Below, one piece after another: positions 34,410 through 43,922 of a stretch of 64,000 bases of DNA. The notes beneath the pieces are model-generated. The model saw nothing but the letters and a program-made list of their open reading frames with translations. It did not search any database and was not told the origin of the DNA. Origin of the DNA: DASTFP01 sp963851035 (GTDB taxonomy: Bacteria; Verrucomicrobiota; Verrucomicrobiia; Chthoniobacterales; Terrimicrobiaceae); NCBI GenBank assembly GCA_963851035.1, contig CAWKNY010000009.1, positions 248,001 through 312,000 on the forward strand. The letters run 5' to 3'. The position numbers and the translations under genes were made by a program. How positions within the stretch are numbered: position 1 is the stretch's first letter; each line of letters starts with the position of its first letter.

Positions 34410-36515
34410 CTAAAAGAAAATCGGAATGATGAGGATGGCAACGATGTTGACGACCTTGATCATGGGATTAATCGCCGGACCGCTGGTATCCTTGTAGGGA
34501 TCGCCCACGGTATCGCCGGTGATAGCAGCCTTGTGGGCTTCGGACCCCTTGCCGCCGAAATGGCCCTCCTCAACGTATTTCTTGGCATTGTCCCAGGCCC
34601 CGCCGCTTGAGGTCATCGAAATGCCCATGAACAAGCCGGTTACGATGCTTCCTACCAGGACACCACCCAGGATTTTCATGCCGTCGGGAATTGCCGCGAT
34701 GACGACAACCGCCACAACGGGTAGTAGCGCAGGCACGATCATCTCCTTGAGGGCGGCTTTGGTTACGATGTCCACGCATGTTCCATATTCGGGAGTGTCA
34801 TTGCCCGTCAGGATGCCTGGGTGCTGTTTGAGTTGGCGGCGAACTTCTGTAACGACCGCGCCTGCGGCACGCCCAACCGCGTTCATGCTGAAGGCCGAAA
34901 AGAGGTAAGGCAAGAGCCCTCCCAAAAAAAGCCCGATGATGATCTTGGGATCCTTCAGCGAAAAGGATAGGGCCTGCTCGATCTGAGCGGGCTCCATATG
35001 GAGCCTGCTGGCTGGACTTTGCAGGTGGTGTTTGAGATCGACAAAGTAGGAGCCAAAGAGGACGACCGAAGCGAGCCCGGCACTGGCGATTGCGTATCCC
35101 TTGGTTACGGCCTTCATGGTATTTCCGACGGCATCCAATTCGTCCGTTATCGTCCGGACCGACTTGGGCAGGCCGCTCATAACCGCGATTCCGCCCGCGT
35201 TGTCGGTTATCGGGCCGAAGGCATCCAGCGAGATGATAATCCCGGACATCGAGAGCATCGCCATCACGGCGACAGCGATCCCATACAGCCCGGCAGCGCT
35301 GTAGCTCAGCCAGATCGAGATCGCAATGCAAAGCACCGGCAGCGCCGTTGCATGAAGTCCCACGCCCAATCCGGCGATGATATTCGTGGCGTGGCCGGTC
35401 ACACTTGCTTCGGCGACCTTGCGAACCGGCGCATGGGTCGTGGCGGTGTAATAGTTAGTTATAAAGACCGTCGCTCCGGTCATTAAAAGCCCGAGCAAGG
35501 AGGAAAAATAAATGCCGCTGGCGGGATAAACCGTCTCGGCACCGCTTAAGACATCGCGCGCCGTCAGGCCGTATGGAAAGAGAAGGCTCGTCAAGGGCCA
35601 GAAAAAGATCGCGGAAAGGGCCGAACTAACAACGACCCCGCCAATGAGCGCATTCGTTGGAATCGTATTGGAAACATTGACAAAGAGGATGCCGATCAAA
35701 GAGGCAATAATCGCCACTCCTCCAAGCAAGAACGGAAACACCACCGGAGCACCGAGACCGGCCGTAAGGGCGCCGACCAGCACCGTGCCGATAAGCGAGA
35801 CGGCGTACGTTTCAAAGACATCTGCAGCCATTCCGGCACAGTCACCAACGTTGTCGCCGACGTTGTCGGCGATGGTCGCCGGATTGCGCGGATCGTCTTC
35901 CTCCAGATTCGACTCGACCTTCCCGACGAGGTCCGCCCCGACGTCGGCCGCTTTGGTATAAATTCCACCCCCCAGACGCGCGAAGACGGAGATGAGGGAT
36001 GCTCCCAAGGCCACTCCGACAAGGCTCGCGATCGACTTATCGTGATTTATCCAGGACATCACCAGCCAGAAGATGCCCACTGAAAGCAGGGCCAGTCCCA
36101 CGACCAGCAGCCCGGTGACCGCGCCGCCGTTGAAGGCGGCCTGAAGTGCCCTTTTGCGATTCGTCGTCGCCCCTTGGGCGGTGCGAACATTGGCGACAAC
36201 GGCGACTCTCATACCAATGTAACCTGCGGAAAGAGAACATATTGCACCTAACAAGAACCCTGTCGCTGTTGAAAAATCGCGAAAGATCGCCAAAAGGACG
36301 AAGATGACGGCGGCGATTGCGCCGATGGTTGCGATTTGGCGATTGAGATATGCTTTGGCGCCCTCCTGAATAGCGGCCGAGATCTGACGCATTCGCTCGT
36401 TTCCCGTCGGAAGGCCCATGACCTGCTTGATAAGAAAGACCGCTCCGCTCAAGGCAACGAGGCCACACAGCAGGGCAATCAGTATGCCATAGGAAACAAG
36501 AAATCCGGATAACAC
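34410..36515 (-). CDS. hppA: Membrane-bound proton-pumping inorganic pyrophosphatase, K+-independent type
   Basis: A 701-residue, roughly 16-helix pump that couples PPi hydrolysis to H+ export. PPi/Mg site residues are evident in DVGADLVGKVESNLEEDDP, NPATIADNVGDNVGDCAGMA and the late KKYVEEG and GDTVGDPYKDTSGPA blocks. The potassium-dependence position reads GNTMKAVTKG, with Lys468 and Thr471 at sites that are Ala and Gly in K+-dependent enzymes. This predicts K+-independent H+ pumping. It is transcribed alone; 125 bp separates its start from argF. Confidence 0.95.
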   Translation of the reverse strand: MLSGFLVSYGILIALLCGLVALSGAVFLIKQVMGLPTGNERMRQISAAIQEGAKAYLNRQIATIGAIAAVIFVLLAIFRDFSTATGFLLGAICSLSAGYIGMRVAVVANVRTAQGATTNRKRALQAAFNGGAVTGLLVVGLALLSVGIFWLVMSWINHDKSIASLVGVALGASLISVFARLGGGIYTKAADVGADLVGKVESNLEEDDPRNPATIADNVGDNVGDCAGMAADVFETYAVSLIGTVLVGALTAGLGAPVVFPFLLGGVAIIASLIGILFVNVSNTIPTNALIGGVVVSSALSAIFFWPLTSLLFPYGLTARDVLSGAETVYPASGIYFSSLLGLLMTGATVFITNYYTATTHAPVRKVAEASVTGHATNIIAGLGVGLHATALPVLCIAISIWLSYSAAGLYGIAVAVMAMLSMSGIIISLDAFGPITDNAGGIAVMSGLPKSVRTITDELDAVGNTMKAVTKGYAIASAGLASVVLFGSYFVDLKHHLQSPASRLHMEPAQIEQALSFSLKDPKIIIGLFLGGLLPYLFSAFSMNAVGRAAGAVVTEVRRQLKQHPGILTGNDTPEYGTCVDIVTKAALKEMIVPALLPVVAVVVIAAIPDGMKILGGVLVGSIVTGLFMGISMTSSGGAWDNAKKYVEEGHFGGKGSEAHKAAITGDTVGDPYKDTSGPAINPMIKVVNIVAILIIPIFF

Positions 36516-36640
36516 AGGGCTCAGGTGTTGAAAGGGTCGCAGATATTAGTAGAACGTCGCTGCGACGCAACGATGTTTTGCTTTTCCGCAATCACGCTCC
36601 GTGCCTCGGCAATCCACAGCTCTTCGATTCATCGATGGAT

Positions 36641-37540
36641 TTAGTGCTCGGTCGCGATCAGCGAGAGGATCGCTTTTTGTGTATGCAAGCGATTTTCGGC
36701 CTGGCGAAAGATGGTCTCGGCGTGCTCCTCGAACACGTCCTCGGTGATTTCCTTCCCGCGGTAGGCCGGAAGGCAATGCAGCACCAATGCCTGCGGAGCA
36801 AGCGCGAGCAGCTCGCGATTGATTTGATACTTTTGGAACTGCGCCATGCGCAAGGCGGACTCGCTCTCCTTTCCCATGCTCACCCAAACATCTGTATAAA
36901 GAACATCCGCGCCACGCGCTGCCTCCATTGGATCTTCGAAAAAGCCTACATTGGACGAGATAAACTTCTCGAAGTTCTGCGGCGGACGGAACTTCTCAGG
37001 AGTCGCGACCCGCAATTCAAAATTACACCGGACGGCGGCCCACATCCATGAACGGGCCACGTTGCAATCGCCATCGCCGATGAATGCGACACGCATCCCC
37101 TCAAGCGAGCGCCCGCTCTCCTGAATCGTAAACAGATCGGAGAGGATCTGGCACGGGTGCTCAGAGTCCGTCAACGCGTTAATCGTCGGAATGCCGCTGA
37201 ACTTTGCGAACTCCTCGACATCCTCCTGCGAAAACGTCCGAATCACCGCCCCATGGAGCATCCGCCCCATGACGCGGGCCGTGTCCTTGATCAATTCACC
37301 GCGTCCGAGCTGGATATCGCTGGCGGCCAGAAACATCACCGCGCCGCCCAACTCCCGGATCCCAACCTCAAACGAAACGCGTGTGCGCGTCGAGGATTTC
37401 GAAAACATCAATGCCCAGCATTGATCGCGCAGTGGATGCGCGGCATGGGAGCCCCGATTCGCCTTTATGGCTTCGCTGAGAAAGACAGTGCGCTCAATGT
37501 CGTCGCGACTCAGCGATTCGATGGAAAGAAGATTTTTCAT
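36641..37540 (-). CDS. argF: Ornithine carbamoyltransferase
   Basis: A 299-residue enzyme making citrulline from ornithine and carbamoyl phosphate. Carbamoyl-phosphate motif SSTRTRVSFE near residue 50, HPCQILSD, and HCLPAYRG with the catalytic Cys are all present, together with VWVSMGKE near the ornithine loop. ATG 37540 begins MKNLLSIESLS as in homologues; the longer open frame (to 37705) is not supported. It follows argD on the same strand with a 171-bp gap, so argD-argF form an arginine cluster though possibly not one message. Confidence 0.95.
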   Translation of the reverse strand: MKNLLSIESLSRDDIERTVFLSEAIKANRGSHAAHPLRDQCWALMFSKSSTRTRVSFEVGIRELGGAVMFLAASDIQLGRGELIKDTARVMGRMLHGAVIRTFSQEDVEEFAKFSGIPTINALTDSEHPCQILSDLFTIQESGRSLEGMRVAFIGDGDCNVARSWMWAAVRCNFELRVATPEKFRPPQNFEKFISSNVGFFEDPMEAARGADVLYTDVWVSMGKESESALRMAQFQKYQINRELLALAPQALVLHCLPAYRGKEITEDVFEEHAETIFRQAENRLHTQKAILSLIATEH

Positions 37541-37711
37541 GGCTTGATTTCGTGAAGGGCTAAGTCTCGGCGGGCGGTAAAAGCACGCGGCACGCGCCGA
37601 GGAATTCTCGGGAGCGCCGCCCAACGACCAGCGAAGCCGATCGGTTCCATTCGAGCTTCCGAAAATCGAGGGCAGGGTGACATGTCGGGGTTTCTTGCTT
37701 CCCATGACGGT

Positions 37712-38908
37712 CTACCCGTCGCGCAACGAACGTCCGATGATTTCCAACGCCTCATCGACCTCCGCGGTGGTCACATTCAAGGGAGGCAAAAGGCGAACGA
37801 CACGATCTCCTGCTGGGATGACCAGCAAGCCGGCGGCCATCAGCTTCTTTACAAAGGGTATGGCGACGTTTGCTTCAGGTCCTTCCGCCAGATCGAATCC
37901 CACCATCAGACCAATGCCACGCACATCCCTGATGCCGGGATTTTTCAGAGCGAGCAGTCCGTCACGAAGCCTTGCGCCTTGCCGCGCGGCGTTTCGGCAA
38001 AGCCCGTCACGCTCAATAATTTCGACCACCTTGAGAGCCGCAACGCAGCAAACCGGGTTTCCGCCGTAGGTAGTGCCGTGAGTGCCAGGTCCCAGCAGGT
38101 CGCAGAGACCGCGCGTCGAAGTCGCCCAGAACGCGCCGAGAGGAAATCCATTCGCGATCCCCTTCGCCCAGCTCACGGCGTCGGGCATGAGATTCGAATC
38201 CAGGCTCTTCCAGCCACACCAGTCCCCGGTTCGCCCCAAACCGCATTGAATTTCGTCAAAGAGGAGGAGCAAATCACGCTCGTCACAAATATGGCGCAGG
38301 CCGCGAAGAAACTCTGCGCTCGCGACATGGATGCCACCCTCTCCCTGGACTGGTTCAACCAAAATCGCGACAGTCCGTGCACCGACGGCTCCCGAAACGG
38401 CATCCAGATCGCGAAAAGGAAGATGGACAAAGCCATCCAGGAGCGGCGCGAAGCCTTGCTTGATCTTCTCCTGAGCCGTGGCGGAGATGCCTGCCATGGT
38501 TCGTCCATGGAAGGAATTCTGGAATGTGAGAATCTCGTAACGCCCGGAGGCGTTGCCAAACTTGCGCGTGAGTTTGATAAGCCCTTCGTTGGCTTCAGCC
38601 CCACTGTTGCAGAAAAACACCTTGCCCCTCCCCGTGAGCCCGACCAGCCGGCGCGCCAGTTCGGCTTGGGGGGCGGTCCGATAAAGGTTGGAGGTGTGAA
38701 CGAGCGTAGCCGCCTGCCTGGTCACCGCCTCGGTGACCTCTGGATGCGCGTGACCAAGTGAACATACCGCAATTCCCGCTCCGAAATCGAGATATTCCTT
38801 GCCTTGGAAATCCCACACCCGGGACCCGGAACCACGGGCGATGTCGAGGTCGAACCTCCCATACGTAGGCATCACGTAGTCGGAGTAAAGGGAAGAAAGC
38901 GTGACCAT
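37712..38908 (-). CDS. argD: Acetylornithine/succinyldiaminopimelate aminotransferase (class III)
   Basis: A 398-residue PLP enzyme. GSGSRVWDFQGKEYLDF, FFCNSGAEANE (residue near 105), NSFHGRTM, DEIQCGLGRTG with the Asp that contacts PLP nitrogen, and SWAKGIANGFPLGA with the PLP Lys are visible. It transaminates N-acetylornithine in arginine synthesis and probably also serves lysine synthesis. ATG 38908 gives MVTLSSLYSDYVMPTYGR, the usual opening. It lies 71 bp after the TPR gene stop and upstream of argF. Confidence 0.93.
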   Translation of the reverse strand: MVTLSSLYSDYVMPTYGRFDLDIARGSGSRVWDFQGKEYLDFGAGIAVCSLGHAHPEVTEAVTRQAATLVHTSNLYRTAPQAELARRLVGLTGRGKVFFCNSGAEANEGLIKLTRKFGNASGRYEILTFQNSFHGRTMAGISATAQEKIKQGFAPLLDGFVHLPFRDLDAVSGAVGARTVAILVEPVQGEGGIHVASAEFLRGLRHICDERDLLLLFDEIQCGLGRTGDWCGWKSLDSNLMPDAVSWAKGIANGFPLGAFWATSTRGLCDLLGPGTHGTTYGGNPVCCVAALKVVEIIERDGLCRNAARQGARLRDGLLALKNPGIRDVRGIGLMVGFDLAEGPEANVAIPFVKKLMAAGLLVIPAGDRVVRLLPPLNVTTAEVDEALEIIGRSLRDG

Positions 38909-38979
38909 CGGAAACTTGGATCGCGAATTGCGGCAAACGTCGACCAAATTCTCGAACAATGAGGCCGACGAAACTGCGA

Positions 38980-40386
38980 TCAAACCGCTTCGCCGTAGGA
39001 AGTCTCGACGCGCTCGGCCACATCCCGATAGCCGTAGTCCACTTCATAGATCTGCTTCATGCACTCGATGGACTTTTCCTCCTGGGACATCCTCTCGTAG
39101 ACGAGCCCAAGGTTGTAGACGATTTCCTTTTTGACGTTATCCATTTGAAGAAGCTCGCTCGCGGCAGCCGAAAGAATGTTCGCCGCGAGATCGAACATCT
39201 TGCGTTCCGTGTAACACTTTCCGAGCAGATTCATCGCGCGAAGCCGAACGTTTGGGTTCTGTCGAGCCCGCTGGAGTTCTGAAATGGCATCCTTGTAGTC
39301 GCCGAGATTGACGAGAATCTCGCCGAGTTCGAAGCGGAGCTGCAGGTCAGTCGGGTTCCGTTCCACGCGTTTTCTCGCCTCGTCGAGAAAGAGCTCTGCG
39401 CGTTGGCGCTTCATTTCCGCCAGCCGCAAGGCCTGTTCGGAGGCTTGCGCGCCCTCCGGTTCCGCCGCCAGGGACTCCTCGACGCCGGCAATCAGGCCGT
39501 CGAATTGCTTGATGCGAAGGTCGGAGACTTTGCGAATGAGAGCAAAGTCGGTGTATTGCGACAATTGAGCGGCATAGCCGAACCACGTCACCGCATTCTC
39601 GAGATCGTTTTTCTCTTCATAGAGCTCAGCAATGCGCCGCGCCGTATCCAGATTTTCGGGATTTTGAATGTACTTTTCGGAAAGCTCAGCGAGGAGAAAG
39701 TCGATTATTTCCTCGCCGCGATAAACTCTCGCCTCTTGCTCCAGCGCGATCGCCTTCTCCTTGTCCTTGATCAAATCCCGATAGGTGGCGTCCTCGCGCT
39801 CCCAGCCGCCTCTTTGCATCGAAGCGGCGGCGGCAGCATCCTTGCCGCCTTTGACCGCGGCAAGATCGTTGGGATTGATTTCGAGAATTTTTCCATAGAC
39901 GTCCCCCGCCTTCGAAGGTTGCTCGTTCTCCATGTAGAGCTTCGCGAGCTCGTGCATAGTTTTCGTGTCCTTCGGATTCCCGGTGACGATCGTCTCGAGC
40001 GCGAAAATGGCCGCTTCTGGCATCTTGGCCGCGAGCGCCGCGTCCTTTAGTAATTGATTCGCTTGGGGGCTGTAGGGATCTGCCTCAAGCAACTTCTCGA
40101 TGGGGTCGAGGGCCGCCAGCGGATCCTTCTTCAGTTGGCTTTGCACTTTCATTGAAGCAAGCGACGCGCCTGACAGGCTCCCGAGGACGCTCTTCCTGCC
40201 TCCGAACTTCGCCACGGCTGCCTTGCGCGCGAGCTGGCGACCCAAAAGAAAGTCCGGATGAGCCCTCAAGATAGCCCGCAAAAGCTGTATCGCGTAGGCG
40301 TAATTTCGCAGCTCCATCGCGCTCATGGCTTTGAGCCAGGCTGCTCTCTGACTTTCCGGCAGATCTTTTTCGGATTTCACAGCCAT
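38980..40386 (-). CDS. Tetratricopeptide-repeat protein
   Basis: A 468-residue soluble, helix-rich protein without signal peptide. Several TPR-like units are visible: one near NYAYAIQLLRAIL, a second near AIFALETIVTGNPKD, then DTARRIAELYEEKNDLENAVTWFGYAA, and RFELGEILVNLGDYKDAISELQRA near the C-terminus. They are consistent with a protein-protein scaffold. Conserved TPR proteins like this are common beside housekeeping genes in Verrucomicrobia, without known function. ATG 40386 begins MAVKSEKDL. It precedes argD and follows a small membrane protein gene by 50 bp. Confidence 0.82.
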   Translation of the reverse strand: MAVKSEKDLPESQRAAWLKAMSAMELRNYAYAIQLLRAILRAHPDFLLGRQLARKAAVAKFGGRKSVLGSLSGASLASMKVQSQLKKDPLAALDPIEKLLEADPYSPQANQLLKDAALAAKMPEAAIFALETIVTGNPKDTKTMHELAKLYMENEQPSKAGDVYGKILEINPNDLAAVKGGKDAAAAASMQRGGWEREDATYRDLIKDKEKAIALEQEARVYRGEEIIDFLLAELSEKYIQNPENLDTARRIAELYEEKNDLENAVTWFGYAAQLSQYTDFALIRKVSDLRIKQFDGLIAGVEESLAAEPEGAQASEQALRLAEMKRQRAELFLDEARKRVERNPTDLQLRFELGEILVNLGDYKDAISELQRARQNPNVRLRAMNLLGKCYTERKMFDLAANILSAAASELLQMDNVKKEIVYNLGLVYERMSQEEKSIECMKQIYEVDYGYRDVAERVETSYGEAV

Positions 40387-40436
40387 AGCATAAGATGGGC
40401 GGTTCGCGGATTGCTTCAACGTGCTTTCCCGGATTT

Positions 40437-40730
40437 CTAGCGGTTTGGAGCGGGCGTGCCAGTCGCCCGCTTGTTGGTTTCGGTTGCGGGCTGCGGAGTC
40501 TTCTTCTGCGCCGGAGAAGGCGCCGGGGTTGGAGCCGGCGGTGGCGTTGTGCGCGCCGGAGCGCTCTCCTGCCTGGAAAGCGCCGATCCGACAAAATAGA
40601 GGAGCGCATTCCATTCCGTTTTCGCTCCGTCGGAGAACTTTGCAGGCCCATGCCCGAAAAGCACGACAAAGCCGAAAGTGAAGACGGCGAGCAGAATCAG
40701 CCTGAAGGCGAAGATAAAGAGGCCCCTCAT
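40437..40730 (-). CDS. Small single-pass membrane protein with Pro/Thr-rich tail
   Basis: 97 residues: an N-terminal hydrophobic helix (about 5-25, FAFRLILLAVFTFGFVVLFG), a short polar middle including EWNALLYFVGSAL, and a low-complexity tail rich in Pro, Ala and Thr. Its ATG overlaps the aldose epimerase stop (ATGA, 40727-40730), which supports real translation. The tail suggests a linker reaching into the periplasm. No known domain. Confidence 0.7.
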   Translation of the reverse strand: MRGLFIFAFRLILLAVFTFGFVVLFGHGPAKFSDGAKTEWNALLYFVGSALSRQESAPARTTPPPAPTPAPSPAQKKTPQPATETNKRATGTPAPNR

Positions 40731-41695
40731 GTCAAGAAGCTGGGGCTGATCGAGAAACCGCGTCGCAACACTCCGCCCGGCGGGATCGTCTGGATGCCGA
40801 TCTTTTGTTCGAACGGCTTCGGTGGACTGCTATCCGGCAAACCCCAGCACGGCTCGACGCAAAGGTAGGTCTCCTTGTCGGCCCACAGCGTCAAAAAAGG
40901 GACTTCCGAAAAATCAAATGCAATGCGTCTGCCGACTTTGGCGTCCTCCAGGATAAAATGCCGGCTGGGGACGCGTTCGAGGCCGAGGAGGTATGAATCG
41001 GGGAGCTTCGACTTGTCGAAGGGCATTTCGCCTCCCGCAAACGGGATCTCCTCCTCGCGGCCGTCAAGGAAATTTCCAGGCGCGTGATAGCGCACGTAGG
41101 TCCCTTCGGGCAGCAGTAGCTTGCAATCCTTCCACGACGATACCGCGAAGCCGGGATGCAAACCGAAACTCACGTGGGCCTCGAGATCGGGCTCCTCGTT
41201 CGTGAAGCGAAACTCCACCCGCAACCCGTCCTTGGACAATTCATACTTCAACTCCAGGGAGACCTTCAGGGGATAGGCGTCAGACGGAACGCGGGTGGCC
41301 GGCACCCGATAAATCAGCGCATGATCGGTGACCTCGGGCGGATCGAATGCAAAATGCCTTAGAAACCCATGATTGCCTCCGCGAATCAGCGCCCCTCGAT
41401 ACATCGATTGCTCCTTCCAAAGGCGATGCAGGAAATACCCCATGACAGTAGCGTGATTCGCCCAGCCCGAATCAGGCGGCCCGATCTCGCCATCGCGATA
41501 GAGAAAGCCTTGCCACGCGCCCCAGCCTTCACGCTTCGCCAGGGAAACCATTTCTGCGCCCGTGCGATCGACCATTATGCGAAAGTCGGAGCTTTCGAGG
41601 ACATCGAGTGTCATGCCATTTTTCTGGAGCGTTTGGGAGGCAGCCATCCCCAGATGAGAGCAGATTTCTTGCGCCAGTTCAAATTCTCCCTCCAT
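40727..41695 (-). CDS. Aldose 1-epimerase family protein
   Basis: A 322-residue galactose-mutarotase-like beta-sandwich. NHGFLRHFAF with its His, VSFGLHPGFAVS with the second catalytic His, and the late LTLWADKETYLCVEPCWG with the Glu/Cys region are typical of GalM-like sugar epimerases. It would interconvert anomers of a free or phosphorylated hexose. Start is uncertain: 41695 (MEGEFELAQ) or ATG 41647 (MAASQTLQ). The frame continues further into the divergent GGQ gene and should not be extended. It is the first gene of a run to the small membrane protein. Confidence 0.85.
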   Translation of the reverse strand: MEGEFELAQEICSHLGMAASQTLQKNGMTLDVLESSDFRIMVDRTGAEMVSLAKREGWGAWQGFLYRDGEIGPPDSGWANHATVMGYFLHRLWKEQSMYRGALIRGGNHGFLRHFAFDPPEVTDHALIYRVPATRVPSDAYPLKVSLELKYELSKDGLRVEFRFTNEEPDLEAHVSFGLHPGFAVSSWKDCKLLLPEGTYVRYHAPGNFLDGREEEIPFAGGEMPFDKSKLPDSYLLGLERVPSRHFILEDAKVGRRIAFDFSEVPFLTLWADKETYLCVEPCWGLPDSSPPKPFEQKIGIQTIPPGGVLRRGFSISPSFLT

Positions 41696-41733
41696 ATTCG
41701 ATTGTGCGCGGGCGCGACCAATTGATCGAGCGA

Positions 41734-42093
41734 ATGATTGCCCTAGGCGTTCGCAGCGAAGACCTCGAGGAGAGCTTCTCGCGCTCGGGAGGCCCCGGGG
41801 GCCAGCACGTGAACAAGGTGAGCTCGGCAGCGTCAATTCGCCATTGCCCCACGGGCCTTGCCGTCACCGCCTCGGACAGCCGCTCGCAGGCGGTGAATCG
41901 ACATTTGGCGCTAAGTCGGCTGCTGGATTTGCTCGAAAGGCAGAAACGACATGCCCGTCACGAGCGCCTCGCCGCAGCCGCAAAAGTCCGCCGCCAAAAC
42001 CCGCGTCGCTCGCGCCGCGCCAAGGCGAAACTCATCGAAGCCAAACGTCGACGAGGCGAAACAAAAAGGCTTCGGGGAAAAGCCGACTTTTGA
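41734..42093 (+). CDS. Release-factor-like GGQ domain protein (ArfB type)
   Basis: A 119-residue protein with the class I release factor catalytic motif GGQ at residues 22-24 (SGGPGGQHVNKVSSAASIRH), followed by a helical domain and a strongly basic tail (KAKLIEAKRRRGETKRLRGKADF). There are no stop-codon recognition domains. ArfB/YaeJ-like proteins use such a tail in the mRNA channel to rescue stalled ribosomes; a similar role is inferred. It is smaller than YaeJ (about 140 residues). Translation could also begin at TTG 41722. Confidence 0.83.
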   Translation: MIALGVRSEDLEESFSRSGGPGGQHVNKVSSAASIRHCPTGLAVTASDSRSQAVNRHLALSRLLDLLERQKRHARHERLAAAAKVRRQNPRRSRRAKAKLIEAKRRRGETKRLRGKADF

Positions 42094-42113
42094 CCAACCT
42101 TGGTCACAGAAGG

Positions 42114-42812
42114 TTAACCCAGAAATCCTAACGCATCGGCGAGGGCGATGGTGCTCAATGTGAAACCGTCATGAATCTCTCCGGAACGGATGGCTTGCTT
42201 CAAACCATCAGAAGTCATTGGAATATGCGCAGCAATGCCTTCCTTGCGGTTCAGTTCCGTCGAAACCGGAGCCGAAGGCAACTCCGCGCGCCAAGCGCTC
42301 ACGAACGATGCCAGCAATCCTGTATTCGGCGCGATTTGTCCGAGGAGGCTAACCAGCGCCGCCTCCACGCCGAGTTCCTCCTTTGTTTCACGACGCGCGT
42401 TCTCCTCAGGAGAAAGGGTAGGCTCGCAAAACCCTCGCGGCAACTCCAACTCCCATTCGCGTGTGGCGTGACGATAATGGCGGACCAGCCAGAATTTTCC
42501 CTCGTAGGACGGGAGAACGACCACGCCTCCTTGCGAGCCTTGCAGCGTAGGCTGCTCGAAGATCCGCAGATACGTTCCTTCCTGACCGGAACAAAACCGC
42601 ACCCTATCCCGGACCACGGCAATATAGTCATCCTCATACACAAAGCCGCACTCCTCGAGGCGAGGAGGATGGGCGTAAATCATCGACCAGGAATCATCCC
42701 GCTCGTTAAGTACTTCAATTTCCCCGCGAACAATGCTGCCTTGTTGCTTCGCCCATTCGGGCAGCCTTTCCAGATAACTCGTTTTGGATACCTCGGATCG
42801 ATGTTTGCTCAT
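42114..42812 (-). CDS. NUDIX hydrolase (ADP-ribose pyrophosphatase-like)
   Basis: A 232-residue protein. The Nudix box reads RGFCEPTLSPEENARRETKEELG, with the REx2EE core for metal binding. FWLVRHYRHATREWELELPRG is typical of ADP-sugar pyrophosphatases. It likely hydrolyses ADP-ribose or a nucleotide sugar. A domain of about 85 residues precedes the Nudix fold and is not recognised. ATG 42812 gives MSKHRSEV; the longer open frame to 42875 overlaps the region upstream of purC. Divergent from purC. Confidence 0.85.
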   Translation of the reverse strand: MSKHRSEVSKTSYLERLPEWAKQQGSIVRGEIEVLNERDDSWSMIYAHPPRLEECGFVYEDDYIAVVRDRVRFCSGQEGTYLRIFEQPTLQGSQGGVVVLPSYEGKFWLVRHYRHATREWELELPRGFCEPTLSPEENARRETKEELGVEAALVSLLGQIAPNTGLLASFVSAWRAELPSAPVSTELNRKEGIAAHIPMTSDGLKQAIRSGEIHDGFTLSTIALADALGFLG

Positions 42813-42972
42813 GCGCTGCGAGGATAACGTTGGTAGAAACCATTGCCAACCGCCTTCCACGCACCTTCGAAACATGCTAGCGAAAATCGAGATTGCGGTC
42901 GCGAGACGAGAATGGCGTCACGGAAAAATGGCTTTCAGTGCCTCTCCGTTCGCGCATAAATTCGGCCGCGTT

Positions 42973-43860
42973 ATGGACCTGTTTGCGTGCGATCTCCCGG
43001 GAATTCCGAAATTCCGCAGCGGCAAAGTGCGCGAGGTTTTCGACCTTGGAGAGAACCTTCTCCTCGTGGCAACGGACAGGATCTCCGCTTTCGATTGCAT
43101 CCTGCCGAACGCGATTCCTCATAAAGGAGAACTCCTCAACCAGATCTCGGCATTCTGGTTCGAAAAATTGGACTTTATTCCGAATCATGTCGTGACCGCG
43201 CATTTTCGTTTGTTTCCCGAGAGCCTCCAACCCTTCGCGGACCAGCTGACAGGCCGCTCGATGATCGTAAGGAAGACCGCCCCATTGCCGGTAGAGTGTG
43301 TTGCCCGCGGCTACCTCGCCGGATCGGGTTGGAAGGAATACCAGGAAAAGGGAAGCGTTTGCGGGATCGCGCTCCCCGAGGGGCTTCGTCAGAGTGATCG
43401 ACTTCCGGAGAGCATCTTCACACCGGCGATCAAGGCCACGTCGGGTCACGATGAGAATATTTCCTGGCGCGAGTGCCGCGCCCTCCTCGGCGACGACATC
43501 GCCCTCCAGGTGCGCAAGTGGACGATCGACCTTTACGAGCATGGACGCGCGTACGCCGCCCAAAGGGGGATCATTGTCGCTGACACCAAATTCGAATTCG
43601 GAGTCCTCGATGACGAGGTGATTCTCATCGATGAATGCCTCACGCCTGATTCCTCCCGATTTTGGCCGGAAGAAGCCTACTCACCGGGCGGCAGCCCACC
43701 GAGTTTCGACAAGCAGTTCGTGCGCGACTATCTGGAATCGGTAAGCTGGAACAAGCAGCCGCCGGCTCCGTCGCTACCACCCGAGATAATCGCGCGCACC
43801 TCCGAAAAGTATCTCGATGCCTATCTTCGCCTTACAGGTCTCAAGCTCGAAGCTCCTTAG
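42973..43860 (+). CDS. purC: Phosphoribosylaminoimidazole-succinocarboxamide synthase (SAICAR synthase)
   Basis: A 295-residue purine-synthesis enzyme joining CAIR and aspartate. Signatures are FRSGKVREVFDLG, DRISAFDCILPNAIPHKG, VECVARGYLAGSGW, IFTPAIKATSGHDENIS, IIVADTKFEFG and DECLTPDSSRFW. ATG 42973 (MDLFACDLPGIP) is preferred by comparison with the family; ATG 42928 would add 15 residues and has a GGAAAA ribosome-like sequence. Its stop is followed by xerC/D-type recombinase 62 bp later. Confidence 0.95.
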   Translation: MDLFACDLPGIPKFRSGKVREVFDLGENLLLVATDRISAFDCILPNAIPHKGELLNQISAFWFEKLDFIPNHVVTAHFRLFPESLQPFADQLTGRSMIVRKTAPLPVECVARGYLAGSGWKEYQEKGSVCGIALPEGLRQSDRLPESIFTPAIKATSGHDENISWRECRALLGDDIALQVRKWTIDLYEHGRAYAAQRGIIVADTKFEFGVLDDEVILIDECLTPDSSRFWPEEAYSPGGSPPSFDKQFVRDYLESVSWNKQPPAPSLPPEIIARTSEKYLDAYLRLTGLKLEAP

Positions 43861-43922
43861 CAGCCCAAAACGCGTTCGTGCACAATCACGCGGGTCGTTC
43901 GCCCGCAATTACTCAACCGACC

